From assembly GCA_949825045.1 (NCBI GenBank), contig OX463812.1:5750661-5814660 (forward strand): a DNA stretch of 64,000 bases, written 5' to 3'. This document shows positions 59,101 to 64,000 of this stretch, piece after piece. This DNA is from Argyresthia goedartella. Lineage: Eukaryota; Arthropoda; Insecta; Lepidoptera; Argyresthiidae. The position numbers were made by a program, and so were the translations under genes. Each line of letters begins with the position of its first letter. Positions within the stretch are counted from its first letter, which is position 1. The notes below the pieces were generated by a model. It was given only the letters and a program-made list of their open reading frames with translations. It was not told where the DNA came from and searched no databases.

Positions 59101-61394
59101 AAACACACACACACAACTGAAGTAAAACTTCTTTAGCTCTAATGCTTCAAAATACATCTCCTGCACTGGTCTGGCTATGAAAGGAAGAGAGAAAGAAAAT
59201 GTGCGTCTCCTCTCGTTTGCCTCGCCCGATCACACTTTTCGTAACGCTCTCGTCACGCATTCGCCAGCTTACTCCCCAAGTCAAGCGTGCGTATAGAAGT
59301 TTTACTTCAAAAACTCACTCTCAATTTTATAATCATCATCATCATCATCATCATTGTCAGTCAGCCCTTGTAATCCCACTGCTGGGCATAGCCCTCTCCC
59401 AAAGCACGCCATTCACCCGCCAGTCTCGTCCACTGCTTTTATATATAAAGTCCTCGACCTTCGGTCTCTGCATTTATTCCAGCTTGTCCATCAAAGGCTG
59501 CAAAGCTGATCACGCTGTGTAGACCTTGAGCTGCGCTGTGCTGCGCTTTCGGCCACGAACAGTGCGACCAGCAACGCAGTCATTACATACGGCGACAGTA
59601 ATGTACCATATTTGAATGGCTGTGACAACTGTCAAAATTGTGAGAGCTATGAAAAATACGGTATATGACAAGGTAGTCCAATAAATGAAACGTGTCTCAA
59701 GCTGAACGTATTTGAACAAAAACGTTTGACAATATCTGAATTGTATAGTTCCAGCATTTGTTTTTTTTAATAAACTCAATTTTGTGTTAAAAATTTGCAT
59801 TTGACTATGACGTCACTGCTAGTATTTCATAGAAATCGTGAACAAAATTACCGTTTTGACAGTTCCTAAAAAGTATCTATTTTGACTAGCAGTCAAAAAT
59901 CGTATTGTGAAACCACATAATGGCAGTGACACCTGTCAAAAATCATAAAGTCCATAACAAAGACTGGTTGACAAAGCATGGTACCTAACCAGTTTTATCA
60001 AAAATAATAGGACGGTGTCTGTAACTCTTTAGGAGGTAATCTCCTGGAGGTATGTGCTGGTGAAGGTATGTGTACTGTCGAAAGGTTTCGTACAAGGACA
60101 TATGTGACGTTCGGAGATAAACGATGTTTTCTGAAATGGCACATGTAATTTTTATTTTTCTCGCTTACGCTTGGACTAAAATATGTAACTTTTGATTTGT
60201 TGCATTGTGGTCGTAATAAAACATGTGCTTATATCAAAATTTGATATGTAAAGTTATATTTATAAATGTGTTTTTTTAACGATTTTCATCAAAACTTGAA
60301 AGTTTCGACGAAAATGTTTTCTACAAAAATTTCAATCTCCGGATCTGCACAAGTAAGGAGACAAGTATTTTATGCTTATGATACTTATCAGTTACAGATT
60401 ATTGGGGTGCGCATGACTCCATACCGCTCACAAAGTATGTTTACCTGCGGAACGTCACAAATATTCTACTCTCGTAACTGGTTACGTAAAAGCTTTAATT
60501 AGTCCTTGTTTGCAACTAGTTTTGTACACGGTTAAAAAGTATTGGGTCGCAAATGGTTACGACCCACCGGTTACGTACGCGGCCGGAGCTGTCTCGGGTA
60601 TGAATCCCGGCCGGGGAGATGAAAATAAAGTCCTTGTATCTCAGGTGTTTATGTATATCTATGATCACGCTGTTTCTGATACCCACGATACAAGTATAGC
60701 CCAGAAGGCCAAAGCGTCCATCGAAGCTCAGGCACCAAGCTTCTTGCTGGCTCTAGACAGTGATTATAAACAACGTTAGGAAACCCTCATATTTCCATAG
60801 ATGAGGTGGTGCGCTATACAGAGAACCTGAAAAGATCGGCCCTAGACTGACATGCAGGCAGAAGACTTGTACTGGTCTTAAGCTGCATCAATCAATTGCA
60901 GCAATCAAGAAGTTATTAAATTTAAATATAGCTCATTATGTCTCCACCGAGGGGCACGGGCCTATACCCGGATACGAGCCCTGTTCCAACACGCTGGCTC
61001 AGTACGGGTGATGAAGGAGTGACGGGCTAGTGACCAACCCAACCGTCACAATCAGAAGTCATCAAGCTGCCCTATGAGGGCCTCTGACACAGCTTTTAAC
61101 ACTACCACCGAGTAGCAATGGTAGCCGGGCCCTACAGCTTAACGGGTCATCCTAAACACGGAAGCGCCGGAAACAAACTCCTCATAGAAACGGACACCCA
61201 TCCAGTATCCATTATAACCAGATGTTGCTACGATCGATGTGATTCGAAAGATGTACAAATACCTGCAAACCGCTGTATTTGTACGGCGGTTCCCTGCAGA
61301 ACGTGACGCTGGGGTACAGCAGGGTCTTGTTGAAGTCGAAATGCGTGTGCGTCGTGATTGGCTTCCTGACCAGCTTGCTGATGCACGATGTCAA
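37931..61394 (-). CDS. Pickpocket-type DEG/ENaC sodium channel subunit (N-terminus beyond right edge)
   Basis: Eight exons on the minus strand join in frame to 408 residues ending at a stop. The family forms trimeric, amiloride-sensitive Na+ channels with two membrane segments and a large Cys-rich extracellular domain; insect members serve touch, pain, taste, pheromone and fluid sensing. In order: the post-TM1 motif YPSVTFCREPPYK; the finger region WSNFHFENVSLD…TQEDFFVQYG; GLVNGRCFTL; PPGYHVFIHYNREPY; Cys-rich repeats (DVCTYRADYSANQ, CTTEYVWALVEAETGC, CNNYTTM, DHCPRFCRSYLYN); then the pore and TM2 (ISDLGGSV|GFLLGLSVLSLM) with the Gly-Leu-Ser selectivity-filter motif intact. The cytosolic tail is ~55 residues. 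Exons for the cytosolic N-terminus and TM1 lie right of 64,000 or were not recognised. Introns total over 20 kb, filled with transposons. The exact pickpocket member cannot be named from sequence alone. Confidence 0.93.
38225..38400 (+). repeat. TTGATCAGAGCAACTTTATTT repeat
   Basis: TTGATCAGAGCAACTTTATT then CCGGGCGGTCAGCTGAT and TAATGAAAGTT. The same set of motifs recurs at 9,010-9,150 and 10,350-10,450. Family unknown. Confidence 0.55.
38400..41240. other. Channel gene last intron; mostly unassigned
   Basis: AT-rich. 39,635-39,690 carries TTTTTACCGACTTCAAAAAG then GTTCTCAATTC, a motif repeated widely in Lepidoptera (also 26,875 and 46,250). A palindrome TTGACCATCTGGTCAA lies at 39,595-39,610. 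No other gene seen. Confidence 0.4.
41249..41475. repeat. Direct duplication (~75 bp, 150 bp apart)
   Basis: TTGTTGCTCCTTAGCACTAC with CCGGGAAGATGTAAATGGCT at ~41,252 recurs at ~41,402 as TTGTTGCTCCTTAGAACTAC with CCGGGAAGACGTGAAGGGCT. A minus-strand frame spans both (RKYLVATALHVFPGSSKEQQ). Product not recognised. Confidence 0.65.
41778..41873 (-). CDS. Channel gene exon g: pre-TM2 and pore entry
   Basis: 96 bp, 32 codons, phase 0: acceptor GCTTTTTGCAG|ATG, donor AGTGTG|GTAAGT. It encodes MYIHFNSMMVAVYEERYNYD, then WNLFISDLGGSV. The ISDLGGSVG stretch is the family's hallmark just before the pore. The upstream intron (4.9 kb) holds the nested LINEs. Confidence 0.95.
42085..42517 (+). mobile_element. 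LINE A copy, left half (interrupted)
   Basis: Colinear with 30,240-30,665: GCGGCTTACACTGTTAGGAA, CATAGTAACATGTCCTATGG, AATAACAGACTAGTTGCGCC and CTCTACTACAAG. It stops abruptly and resumes at ~45,657. Several frameshifts. Confidence 0.8.
42516..45185 (-). mobile_element. Minus-strand LINE inserted into LINE A
   Basis: The 3' end lies at the left with a (ATTCAT)n tail (ATATTCATATTCATATTCAT, 42,518-42,540), and coding runs right to left up to an endonuclease fragment (SGGDFNID near 45,100). It is 5'-truncated. GATA is found at both junctions (42,516 and 45,657), a candidate target duplication, though the segment 45,185-45,656 is not clearly part of the same LINE. Confidence 0.8.
42696..45140 (-). 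pseudogene. LINE ORF2: endonuclease end, RT and C-terminus, broken
   Basis: Four pieces in order. 44680-45099: endonuclease end, SSTCLDLIFTNFIV then EYGFSDHKGTTIQI (SDH motif). 44165-44545: linker. 43212-44165: RT with NYRPIALLPTFAKIFETVM, GLLLDMSKAYDRVLYDILL, SIPQGSVLGCILFLLYINDL and the catalytic STLFADDISIV (FADD). 42696-43181: C-terminus. The last two are in the same frame, parted only by a TAG at 43212-43214. A one-base slip in an A-run near 44,200 and another shift near 44,600-44,680 break the rest. Inactive, but only lightly decayed. Confidence 0.85.
45185..45656. other. Unassigned, with a diverged ~79-bp tandem duplication
   Basis: Between the two LINEs. At 45,458-45,615 two similar units each contain TTTGT(C/T)AATTCCGAA, GCATTCCATA and TTAGCCAA/TAGCCAAC. 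Confidence 0.5.
45657..46030 (+). mobile_element. LINE A copy, right half (after the insertion)
   Basis: Resumes with GATACCTCTGGAG then CCATTTGAGCAATTTAAAAT, and continues into a degenerate 3' UTR (CTCTCCCACAGTGTGTTCCA, ATGTAGAGAAGACGCAAAAA). It completes the copy begun at 42,085. Confidence 0.75.
46030..46185 (+). repeat. CCCGAGCGA-type dispersed repeat
   Basis: ACTCCCGAGCGAACCGAGGG and TTAATTCCCGAGCGAGGCCA with GGAATTAAG forming a short inverted repeat. Common style of short interspersed sequence in Lepidoptera; unclassified. Confidence 0.45.
46400..46560 (-). other. Intronic open frame, probably not an exon
   Basis: Minus strand encodes KLGPYKAFKFKPYEVYMKSP, then HQNFSCTEPQTKTYLRIYLL. 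There is a CCCCACAG acceptor-like site in front but no good donor, and the channel reads through perfectly without it. Confidence 0.3.
46567..46680 (-). pseudogene. Decayed partial duplicate of channel exon f
   Basis: Minus strand: CTTCTGTCGCT, ACAGTACAACGCGTTTGTGA, AAGCAGTGCGCGATGAGG, then ACAGACTCAGTTCG. It aligns along ~110 bp with exon f (TTCTGTCGCTCGTACCTGTA…). Frameshifts and stops disrupt it, and the donor GT is gone (CAG|GTTCGA has become CAG|TTCGG). Confidence 0.8.
46711..46766. repeat. 14-bp minisatellite, four units
   Basis: GTCGGACTCAAATC, GTCGGACACAAATC, GTTGGACTGAAATG, GTCGGACGCCAATA. It sits exactly between exon f and its decayed duplicate. Confidence 0.85.
46783..46936 (-). 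CDS. Channel gene exon f: Cys-rich segment with unusual donor
   Basis: 154 bp: acceptor TTGCTTCCAG|G completes AA|G (Lys). It encodes YYQDHDHDHCPRFCRSYLYN, then AFVTNRQYSYWWDSVIKQWT and ARNGDAALQTQ. The donor is ACACAG|GTTCGA, a weak +3 to +6 match to the consensus, but phase 0 joins exactly to the next exon (…LQTQ|MYIHFNS). A decayed partial copy lies at 46,567-46,680. Confidence 0.85.
47236..48095 (+). mobile_element. LINE A copy, 5'-truncated, C-terminus plus 3' UTR
   Basis: Starts within ORF2 (ATTGATAGCAAATTGCAGTG), is open from there to the stop at 47838-47840 (GRTVWG-type end DRTVWG), and then has the full 3' UTR with the TGTGGGAG…CTCCCACA hairpin and a (TTTGAC)n tail. It matches 30,190-31,045 closely, so it is fairly young. 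The fragment codes for the RT thumb/C-terminus only (IRQSTDVATSRLVYFSYFHS, AIRAIYNLKQTDSLRELF). Confidence 0.88.
48139..48266 (-). CDS. Channel gene exon e: Cys-rich segment
   Basis: 128 bp: acceptor CATCCCTTCAACAG|TGT, donor TATATGAA|GTAAGA (phase 2). It encodes CTTEYVWALVEAETGC, then SGSWMASDLSRCNNYTTMRN and LIAAYM. The spaced cysteines fit the pickpocket thumb region. The upstream intron is 5.7 kb. Confidence 0.9.
48748..48780 (+). repeat. G-run cluster (potential G-quadruplex)
   Basis: GGAGGGGGGTGGGGGGGAGG and further GGGGGTGGGGGG: four or more runs of six to seven G separated by single bases, followed at once by CCCCCTACCCCCCC on the same strand. Confidence 0.8.
48931..49275. repeat. 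131-bp tandem repeat, ~2.6 units
   Basis: Units start at 48931, 49062 and 49193 (ACCTATC(C/T)TTAGTATTTA…). Each holds TTCGGTTTAGTGAAACTAGA and GCCTCGCTCCGCTCCGCTTC. Units 2 and 3 are almost identical. The third is cut at 49,275. TCTATTCAATTTTATAGAC flanks the array on both sides. Confidence 0.9.
49300..49624 (-). pseudogene. Possible DNA-transposase N-terminal fragment
   Basis: Minus-strand frame from MEDEPSTSGASRRR through a Ser/Arg/Glu-rich linker to SAEVAAMWNIGKLIEKLNTR, then FAEQQGLVETSRLCRTQC. An N-terminal 'WNI…L…FLQE.GL…R.C..C' arrangement resembles the zinc-ribbon start of ISXO2/Merlin-type transposases, but the catalytic part is missing, cut off by the tandem repeat array. Assignment is tentative. 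Confidence 0.35.
49896..49927. repeat. Short hairpin, 11-bp arms
   Basis: CACAGACAAAA and TTTTGTCTGTG with an 8-base loop. A second TTTTTGTCTGTG follows shortly after. Confidence 0.7.
50284..50410 (+). pseudogene. LINE RT C-terminal fragment
   Basis: The plus strand encodes RTLSLWNELPAEIFPEDYCT, then GFFMKGPKVFLQGRRRAINA. LWN-LPAEIFP is the common end of insect LINE reverse transcriptases. Confidence 0.65.
50440..51230. other. Channel gene intron; no feature recognised
   Basis: AT-rich with no domain-bearing ORF and no obvious repeat structure. Confidence 0.4.
51236..51507. mobile_element. Foldback MITE with ~100-bp arms
   Basis: The left arm GGTGACATTTAATCAGCTGA, CCATATTTTGGG, CAACTTTTCCCAAGAAACAC and ATGGTCGCAAA is mirrored by the right arm (TTTGCGACCATGTTTCTTTG … ATATGGTCAGTTAATTAAAT GTCACC). 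About 270 bp. ATAC/GTAT ends suggest a TA target. No ORF. Confidence 0.85.
51765..51960 (-). repeat. GGGTTCCGTACC repeat, 3' part, reversed
   Basis: TCGGTCAAGTACGAGTCGAA, ACACGAAGGGTTCCTTGCCA, CGTGTATGGGAACCCCCCTT and ATTATTTGTTGCTTTAGTGT. Confidence 0.65.
51960..53110. other. Channel gene intron; unassigned
   Basis: At 52,080-52,290 a minus-strand frame (FVKKNVYVIAPPKSAAAQRA) and at 52,350-52,455 a plus-strand frame ending in a GTGAGT (RMAGNRTPPAVQDNTLPDLR) are open but unrecognised. 52,625-52,655 has a 9-bp hairpin (CGCTGGACT/AGTCCAGCG). Confidence 0.3.
53130..53260 (-). repeat. LINE B 3' end
   Basis: TTCATATTCATATTAATATT tail, then CTTTATTGCAC, GGCAAAGGCGAGCTTATCTC and the hairpin ATCTCTAAAAAGGGAT, TTCTTCCAGCAAACC. 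Mirror of the plus copies at 3.4 and 18.4 kb. Confidence 0.75.
53494..53812. mobile_element. MITE with ~28-bp terminal inverted repeats
   Basis: The left terminus TTATCTACACACGTATCATA… and the reverse complement of the right terminus (TTATCTACACACATATCATA…) agree for ~28 bp. Internally there are two AACGCCGACGCCCG copies. 319 bp, no ORF. A partial second copy lies at 20,653-20,898. Confidence 0.85.
53983..54131 (-). CDS. Channel gene exon d
   Basis: 149 bp: acceptor AATATCACAG|AA, donor AACCAG|GTACTA (phase 0). It encodes VEVHNGGLVEYLYINTGEEV, then DVKLTVDQYHKLSEEDD and VCTYRADYSANQ, leading into the Cys-rich domain. A small foldback element sits 72 bp upstream of its acceptor. Confidence 0.92.
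54203..54314. mobile_element. Small foldback element (32-bp arms)
   Basis: CACAAGCCTCACCCAAGCCT with ATCGCAGGCTCG at the left and its reverse complement at the right, with a ~40-bp spacer containing (CT)n. The ends TAA…TTA are symmetrical. It sits just upstream of channel exon d's acceptor. Confidence 0.85.
54595..54810 (+). mobile_element. tRNA-derived SINE (type II)
   Basis: Head: GCTCTATGGTGAAGCGGTTG, CTCTGCCTACCATGCGAAAG and B-box GGGTTCGATCCCC. Tail: CCACGACACAGGGTTTCCTA, GTGTGGGGCCAGAAGCAATG, then TGCCTGTATGAAAATGTTTA. Tail pieces recur at 1,330, 8,200, 58,290 and (reversed) 62,650. Confidence 0.75.
55150..55385 (-). mobile_element. tRNA-derived SINE (type I)
   Basis: Minus strand: GACCGGTTTGGCCTAGCGGG, TGCCTATGAAGCTGACGGTC, B-box GGGTTCGAATCCCGG, then CTCTATTAAATATATCGTCG and CTTGCTATGGGCCTAGTTCG. 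Best-preserved head of the type I copies. Confidence 0.78.
55712..55912 (-). CDS. Channel gene exon c
   Basis: 201 bp: acceptor TACCCAACAG|AC completes the split codon; donor TATACTG|GTTAGT (phase 1). It encodes VEVIGTLGLVNGRCFTLKPK, then SKATGYSVTLQHT and PPGYHVFIHYNREPYT. The G-CFT and GYHVFIH motifs are DEG/ENaC landmarks. Confidence 0.93.
56460..56775 (-). repeat. GGTGATCGTTTA dispersed repeat, full-looking
   Basis: TAAATGACCACCAAATATAT, AAATGGGTAAATGACCACCA, AAATACTGCGGTGCGAAGCC, GGTTGAACATGTAAGAACAA, then TGGTGATCGTTTACTAACTC and TTTTTGGTGATCGTTTAAA. Reverse of 26,040-26,350. Confidence 0.7.
57165..57850 (-). repeat. GGGTTCCGTACC repeat, reversed, with interior insertion
   Basis: Left piece 57,165-57,260: AACCGGCCAAGTGCGAGTAG and GTACCACACCATGGTTCC. 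Right piece 57,640-57,840: TTATTTGTTGTTATAGCGGC, GTGAAAATTTC, then (ACAGACGG)3. About 380 bp of other sequence, including a perfect hairpin, separates them. Confidence 0.65.
57342..57381. repeat. Perfect hairpin, 18-bp arms, 4-base loop
   Basis: TCAATACCCACTTACATA, CTAC, then the exact reverse complement TATGTAAGTGGGTATTGA. Confidence 0.95.
58260..58365 (+). repeat. SINE type II tail
   Basis: GACATCGCTGTTTCTGATTC, CCACGAAACAGGGTATCCTA, GTATGGGGCCAGAAGCAATG, TGCCTGTATGTAAATGTTTA. The head is missing. Confidence 0.7.
58407..58554 (-). CDS. Channel gene exon b
   Basis: 148 bp: acceptor CCAATGTTCTAG|CAA, donor AGAAGCA|GTAAGT (phase 1). It encodes QHGLYPHPYFTSIWSNFHFE, then NVSLDAVWQDIAFTQEDFFV. 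It fits the family's finger region. Confidence 0.9.
59118..59309. mobile_element. MITE-like element, 15-bp terminal inverted repeats
   Basis: TGAAGTAAAACTTCT at 59118-59132 and its exact reverse complement at 59295-59309; 192 bp overall. The interior is GC-richer (CTCGTTTGCCTCGCCCGATC). No ORF. Confidence 0.7.
59331..59480 (+). repeat. (ATC)n plus CCCACTGCTGGGCATAG repeat
   Basis: ATCATCATCATCATCATCAT then CAGTCAGCCCTTGTAATCCC, ACTGCTGGGCATAGCCCTCT and CCAGTCTCGTCCACTGC. Similar pieces at 10,460, 10,920 and 25,670. Common lepidopteran repeat, family uncertain. Confidence 0.6.
59490..60580. other. Channel gene intron; no gene recognised
   Basis: Short ORFs without domains. At 58,675-58,735 and 60,470-60,580 related motifs (ACTGGTTACG and TTACGTAC) flank the stretch in opposite orientation, perhaps the edges of a larger element. 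Confidence 0.3.
60585..60700 (+). mobile_element. SINE type II, partial head plus tail
   Basis: GAGCTGTCTCGGGTATGAAT (B-box-like), CCCGGCCGGGGAGATG, then TTTATGTATATCTATGATCA and CGCTGTTTCTGATACCCACG. Confidence 0.55.
61263..61394 (-). CDS. Channel gene exon a: post-TM1 segment
   Basis: 132 bp, 44 codons, phase 0 at both ends: acceptor GTGACTTCCAG|TTG, donor TTGCAG|GTATTT. It encodes LTSCISKLVRKPITTHTHFD, then FNKTLLYPSVTFCREPPYKY. The YPSVTFC motif is the family's conserved start of the extracellular domain. An upstream TM1 exon is required but was not found up to 64,000. Confidence 0.92.
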
Positions 61395-61779
61395 CTGGAA
61401 GTCACGTGACGATATCAGCCCCCTTAATCTCTTAGACCTATCCTGTACTCCCCATAGATTCAGCATCACTCAAGAAACTCCTTCGTACGTATGGTAGCTT
61501 TATTCTTCTATCTGATGCCTTATCATCGAATTAGACTAAAGCAAATTCAAACACTTTTATAAATTTTCCAATAACAATAGGATTATTTCACACGAGCGGT
61601 CTTTTATTCCGACTTTGCTTGAATATGCGATGTTCATTGCTATGTTTTTCGAAATCAATTGAAATTCTAAGATGTCAGAATTGCATGTTATTCATGCATG
61701 CATGCATGCTACTGATTGGTCCAATGCCAATTTTAAGTAAGCGAACATCCTTCAAGACATGATTGAAAGGGCTTTTGAT

Positions 61780-62330
61780 AGAAATTTATATTTGAGGTTG
61801 GGATATGAACGAGAATAAAGATAAAGATATTTATTGTTGGATGAAACATTCCATGGTTGGTTGTCGTAAATAAAGGCAAGTGTATCATAATGATCTGCCG
61901 TAAGGCGTTCAAACTTTGCTTTTAAAATTAAAATTACATAATACAGCCATATAAGAGGATACACAACAATCACATAATCAATAAAATATACAAAACATGC
62001 ACATATAAAAGTAATAAATGCATTATAATAATTGTCCTCTTAGATGTCCTATCAATTTTTATAATACTTATGTCTAAAAGAAAATCATTAATCGAGTAGT
62101 ATATCTTTCCAACCAGTTATTTTTTTAAGATTATGTTTAAATATATTTATATTGTTGTTTCCTTTTAATATCTCTGGTAGTTTGTTGTCAATTCTCGTGG
62201 TCATGCCGAATATACTTTTATCGTAGTATGCCGTTTTTCGTGGGTCAGTGCTCAGCTTATTATGAATAGAGCAACTGATCTCTTTGAAAATGGCCGCATT
62301 TTCGTTCTTTCGCCAAAATTCTAGTTATTA
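61780..62330 (-). pseudogene. LINE RT C-terminus and 3' end
   Basis: Minus strand at ~62,090-62,320 encodes NENAAIFKEISCSIHNKLST, DPRKTAYYDKSIFGMTTRI and DNKLPEILKGNNNINIFKHN with LKKITGWKDILL. This is the typical RT C-terminus of a CR1/jockey-type LINE. 5'-truncated. Confidence 0.65.
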
Positions 62331-62734
62331 AAAACATTTATCAATCTGCTACGTTGGGCTAGCTTCTGTCTCGCAAAATGGAGTATTAGTATCATATTAT
62401 ATGTCTGTGAATAACTGGCTCAATATGGGCTGTGTTTTTTTTTTGTTTATTCATCAACCTGTAGCTTACGCCCCTTCAGAACTTCGGGTGTTCATATATA
62501 TTTTTCATAATTCATAATTTCCTTATTGCCTAACTGCCAAACCAGATTAGGATGAAAAGGTCGATTGCTGAGCTGATTCACCTCTTTGTATCAAAGTTAT
62601 CCACACGTAACATAACATTAACATTTACATTCAGTCACATACATTGCTTCTGGCTCCACCTTAGGATACCCTGTTTCGTGGAAACCCGAAACAGCGACAT
62701 CACACACATGTAAATATCCAAGAACTTGGGATTT

Positions 62735-62945
62735 TTCATTCTTCCTTCCCAGCCGGGAATCTCTCATCTACAGAGATCATTTTGATGAAGATTTTCTCAC
62801 GATGTTTTCCGTCACCGTTAGAACATCCGTATAATATTCTTAAGACTAATTACTTATCTGATCGGTACATGGTCCTCAATGGATTCGAACCTGCATCTCC
62901 TGCGTGAGAAGCAGGTGTGAAACCACTAGACCACGGAGCTCATAT
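62735..62945 (-). mobile_element. tRNA-Glu-like SINE (type III), head well preserved
   Basis: Minus strand: GAGCTCCGTGGTCTAGTGGT (A-box), a 7-base loop TTCTCAC closed by CTGC/GCAG (central CTC = Glu anticodon), and B-box AGGTTCGAATCC. The body has TATACGGATGTTC and AACATCGTGAGAAAATC. The acceptor and T stems do not pair well, so it is a SINE, not a tRNA gene. Confidence 0.75.
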
Positions 62946-63004
62946 TCAAATCGTTTACAATCATATCTATACTTGTATAAAACATTAGAGTACTTTTGTA
63001 ATTT

Positions 63005-63905
63005 CTTTATTGTACTACACAAAACAGTCATACAGATAACTTATAATAGAAAAAACATGTACAAAGGCGAGCTTATCTCTCAAAAGAGATTTCTTCCAGC
63101 AAACCAAGATGGTAGGAGAGGTGATGGTTGAGCGGGGGAAGACCTGCGCGTACAATAAAACACTATAAATACTACGACTAATATATAATACAAACAATAT
63201 TATACTGATAACCCTAATTGCTAAAAATAGACTGCATACACAATTACTTAAATACAACGTAAAAATATGAATAAACCGTATAATAAACTAATACATACAA
63301 ATATATGTATATATATAATATCTAACTGGAAAGGGAGAGATAGTGCTTCTTTAGCCGGTTTTGGAATATATTTAGAGATCGACTGTCCCTGATAGTGCAA
63401 GGAAGCTCATTCCACAGTCGTATGGCTCAGATTCTGAACCCGTGCTCATAGGCTGCAGTGGAGCGATCTGGAGCTTTGAGCGTAGAAGCCATATGAGTTC
63501 TCCGAGGCCTGCTTGAAGAAAGAAATTCGAAGCGATCACGTAGGGAGTTAGGGTAACGAGGTTTCCACAAAATATTATAAAGGAAACACAGGATATGAGA
63601 GCCCCGTCGAAGCCGAATCGGTAGCCACTTCAGCTCCCTGCGATGCTGAGATACGTGGTCATACTTGCGCAGTCCGAAGATGAACCGAATCCCGAGATTT
63701 TGAAGTCGTTTGAGTTTGTTCAGTTGTTCTTCATTTGCGCTGACCCAGCAAACATCAGTATAATCAATGAGGGGGAGAAGAATGGACTGAGCGAGAGTTA
63801 TTTTGGTCTGGCGAGGAAGAAAGTTCTGAAGTCTCCTGAGGGAATGAAAGGTTGCGTAAACTCGCCTGCTGACCTCATCAACATGTATTGACCAGGACAA
63901 TTGAT
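63005..63905 (-). mobile_element. LINE B copy: RT C-terminus plus 3' UTR
   Basis: The 3' UTR at the left carries TACAAAGGCGAGCTTATCTC and the hairpin ATCTCT-CAAA-AGAGAT followed by TTCTTCCAGCAAACC. The coding part extends from 63,322 to ~63,905, where the LINE ends abruptly against AT-rich DNA (5' truncation). Confidence 0.82.
63322..63900 (-). pseudogene. LINE B RT C-terminal domain with one in-frame stop
   Basis: The frame MSWSIHVDEVSRRVYATFHS, LRRLQNFLPRQTKITLAQSI, LLPLIDYTDVCW, NLGIRFIFGLRKYDHVSQHR and RELKWLPIRLRR is a typical CR1-type thumb/C-terminal region. A TGA at 63427-63429 (FRI*AIRLWNELP) interrupts it; the frame then continues to TAG at 63322-63324. A CGA-to-TGA change is the simplest cause. 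Confidence 0.8.
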
Positions 63906-64000
63906 TATATTATATTTTTATTATTTTTATTTTTTTCAATAAACATTTCACAAAAAATTACAAAAATGACAAAAGAATACATAATAAGAAAGGTACAGTT

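Noticed and set aside
59331..59356. (ATC)n run as part of a CRISPR-like array
   Set aside because: A simple trinucleotide microsatellite with no spacers; it belongs to a known style of lepidopteran repeat.
62870..62945. Genuine tRNA-Glu gene
   Set aside because: A- and B-boxes and a CTC loop are present, but acceptor and T stems do not pair and a SINE body follows; a second copy at 35 kb confirms a repeat.

Overview
The window looks like nuclear DNA of a moth or butterfly (Lepidoptera). It is AT-rich, its genes have short exons with GT-AG introns, and it is packed with tRNA-headed SINEs, truncated CR1/RTE-like LINEs, a mariner and many foldback MITEs. Several of these, such as the repeat ending in GGTACGGAACCC, are typical of lepidopteran genomes. 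There are no bacterial operons, CRISPR arrays or convincing stand-alone tRNA genes.

Two host genes can be reconstructed exon by exon, both on the minus strand. (1) Positions 1-7,200 hold the 5' part of the muscle myosin heavy chain gene (Mhc): a TATA promoter, a tiny non-coding exon 1, the start codon at 6202, a duplicated mutually exclusive exon 3 (two 144-bp versions), then five more coding exons. These carry the protein to about residue 332; the gene continues past the left edge. (2) Positions 37,931-61,394 hold eight exons of a pickpocket-type DEG/ENaC sodium channel gene. They run from just after the first membrane segment to the stop codon, followed by an AATAAA; the N-terminal exon(s) lie beyond the right edge. 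All splice phases agree in both genes.

Between the genes (7.2-37.8 kb) and inside the channel gene's introns almost everything recognisable is mobile DNA. A CR1/Daphne-like LINE family (called LINE A here) has one long copy (28.6-31.05 kb) and at least seven 5'-truncated relatives, all sharing a 3' UTR hairpin. A second LINE family (LINE B), with a different 3' hairpin, is scattered from 3.4 to 63.9 kb. A third LINE, on the minus strand (42.5-45.2 kb), is inserted inside a LINE A copy. There is a nearly complete DD37D mariner (23,373-24,690), RTE-like remnants (18.9-20.4 kb), three SINE types and several foldback elements (4.1, 22.1-22.7, 51.2, 53.5, 54.2 and 59.1 kb).

The most notable points are the duplicated Mhc exon 3; the channel gene, which has a decayed partial copy of one exon next to a 14-bp minisatellite and an unusual splice donor; the conserved LINE 3' hairpins; the mariner with a single stop codon; a perfect 50-bp palindrome; and a set of long inverted repeats. 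I saw no clear sign of a wholly new biological system.
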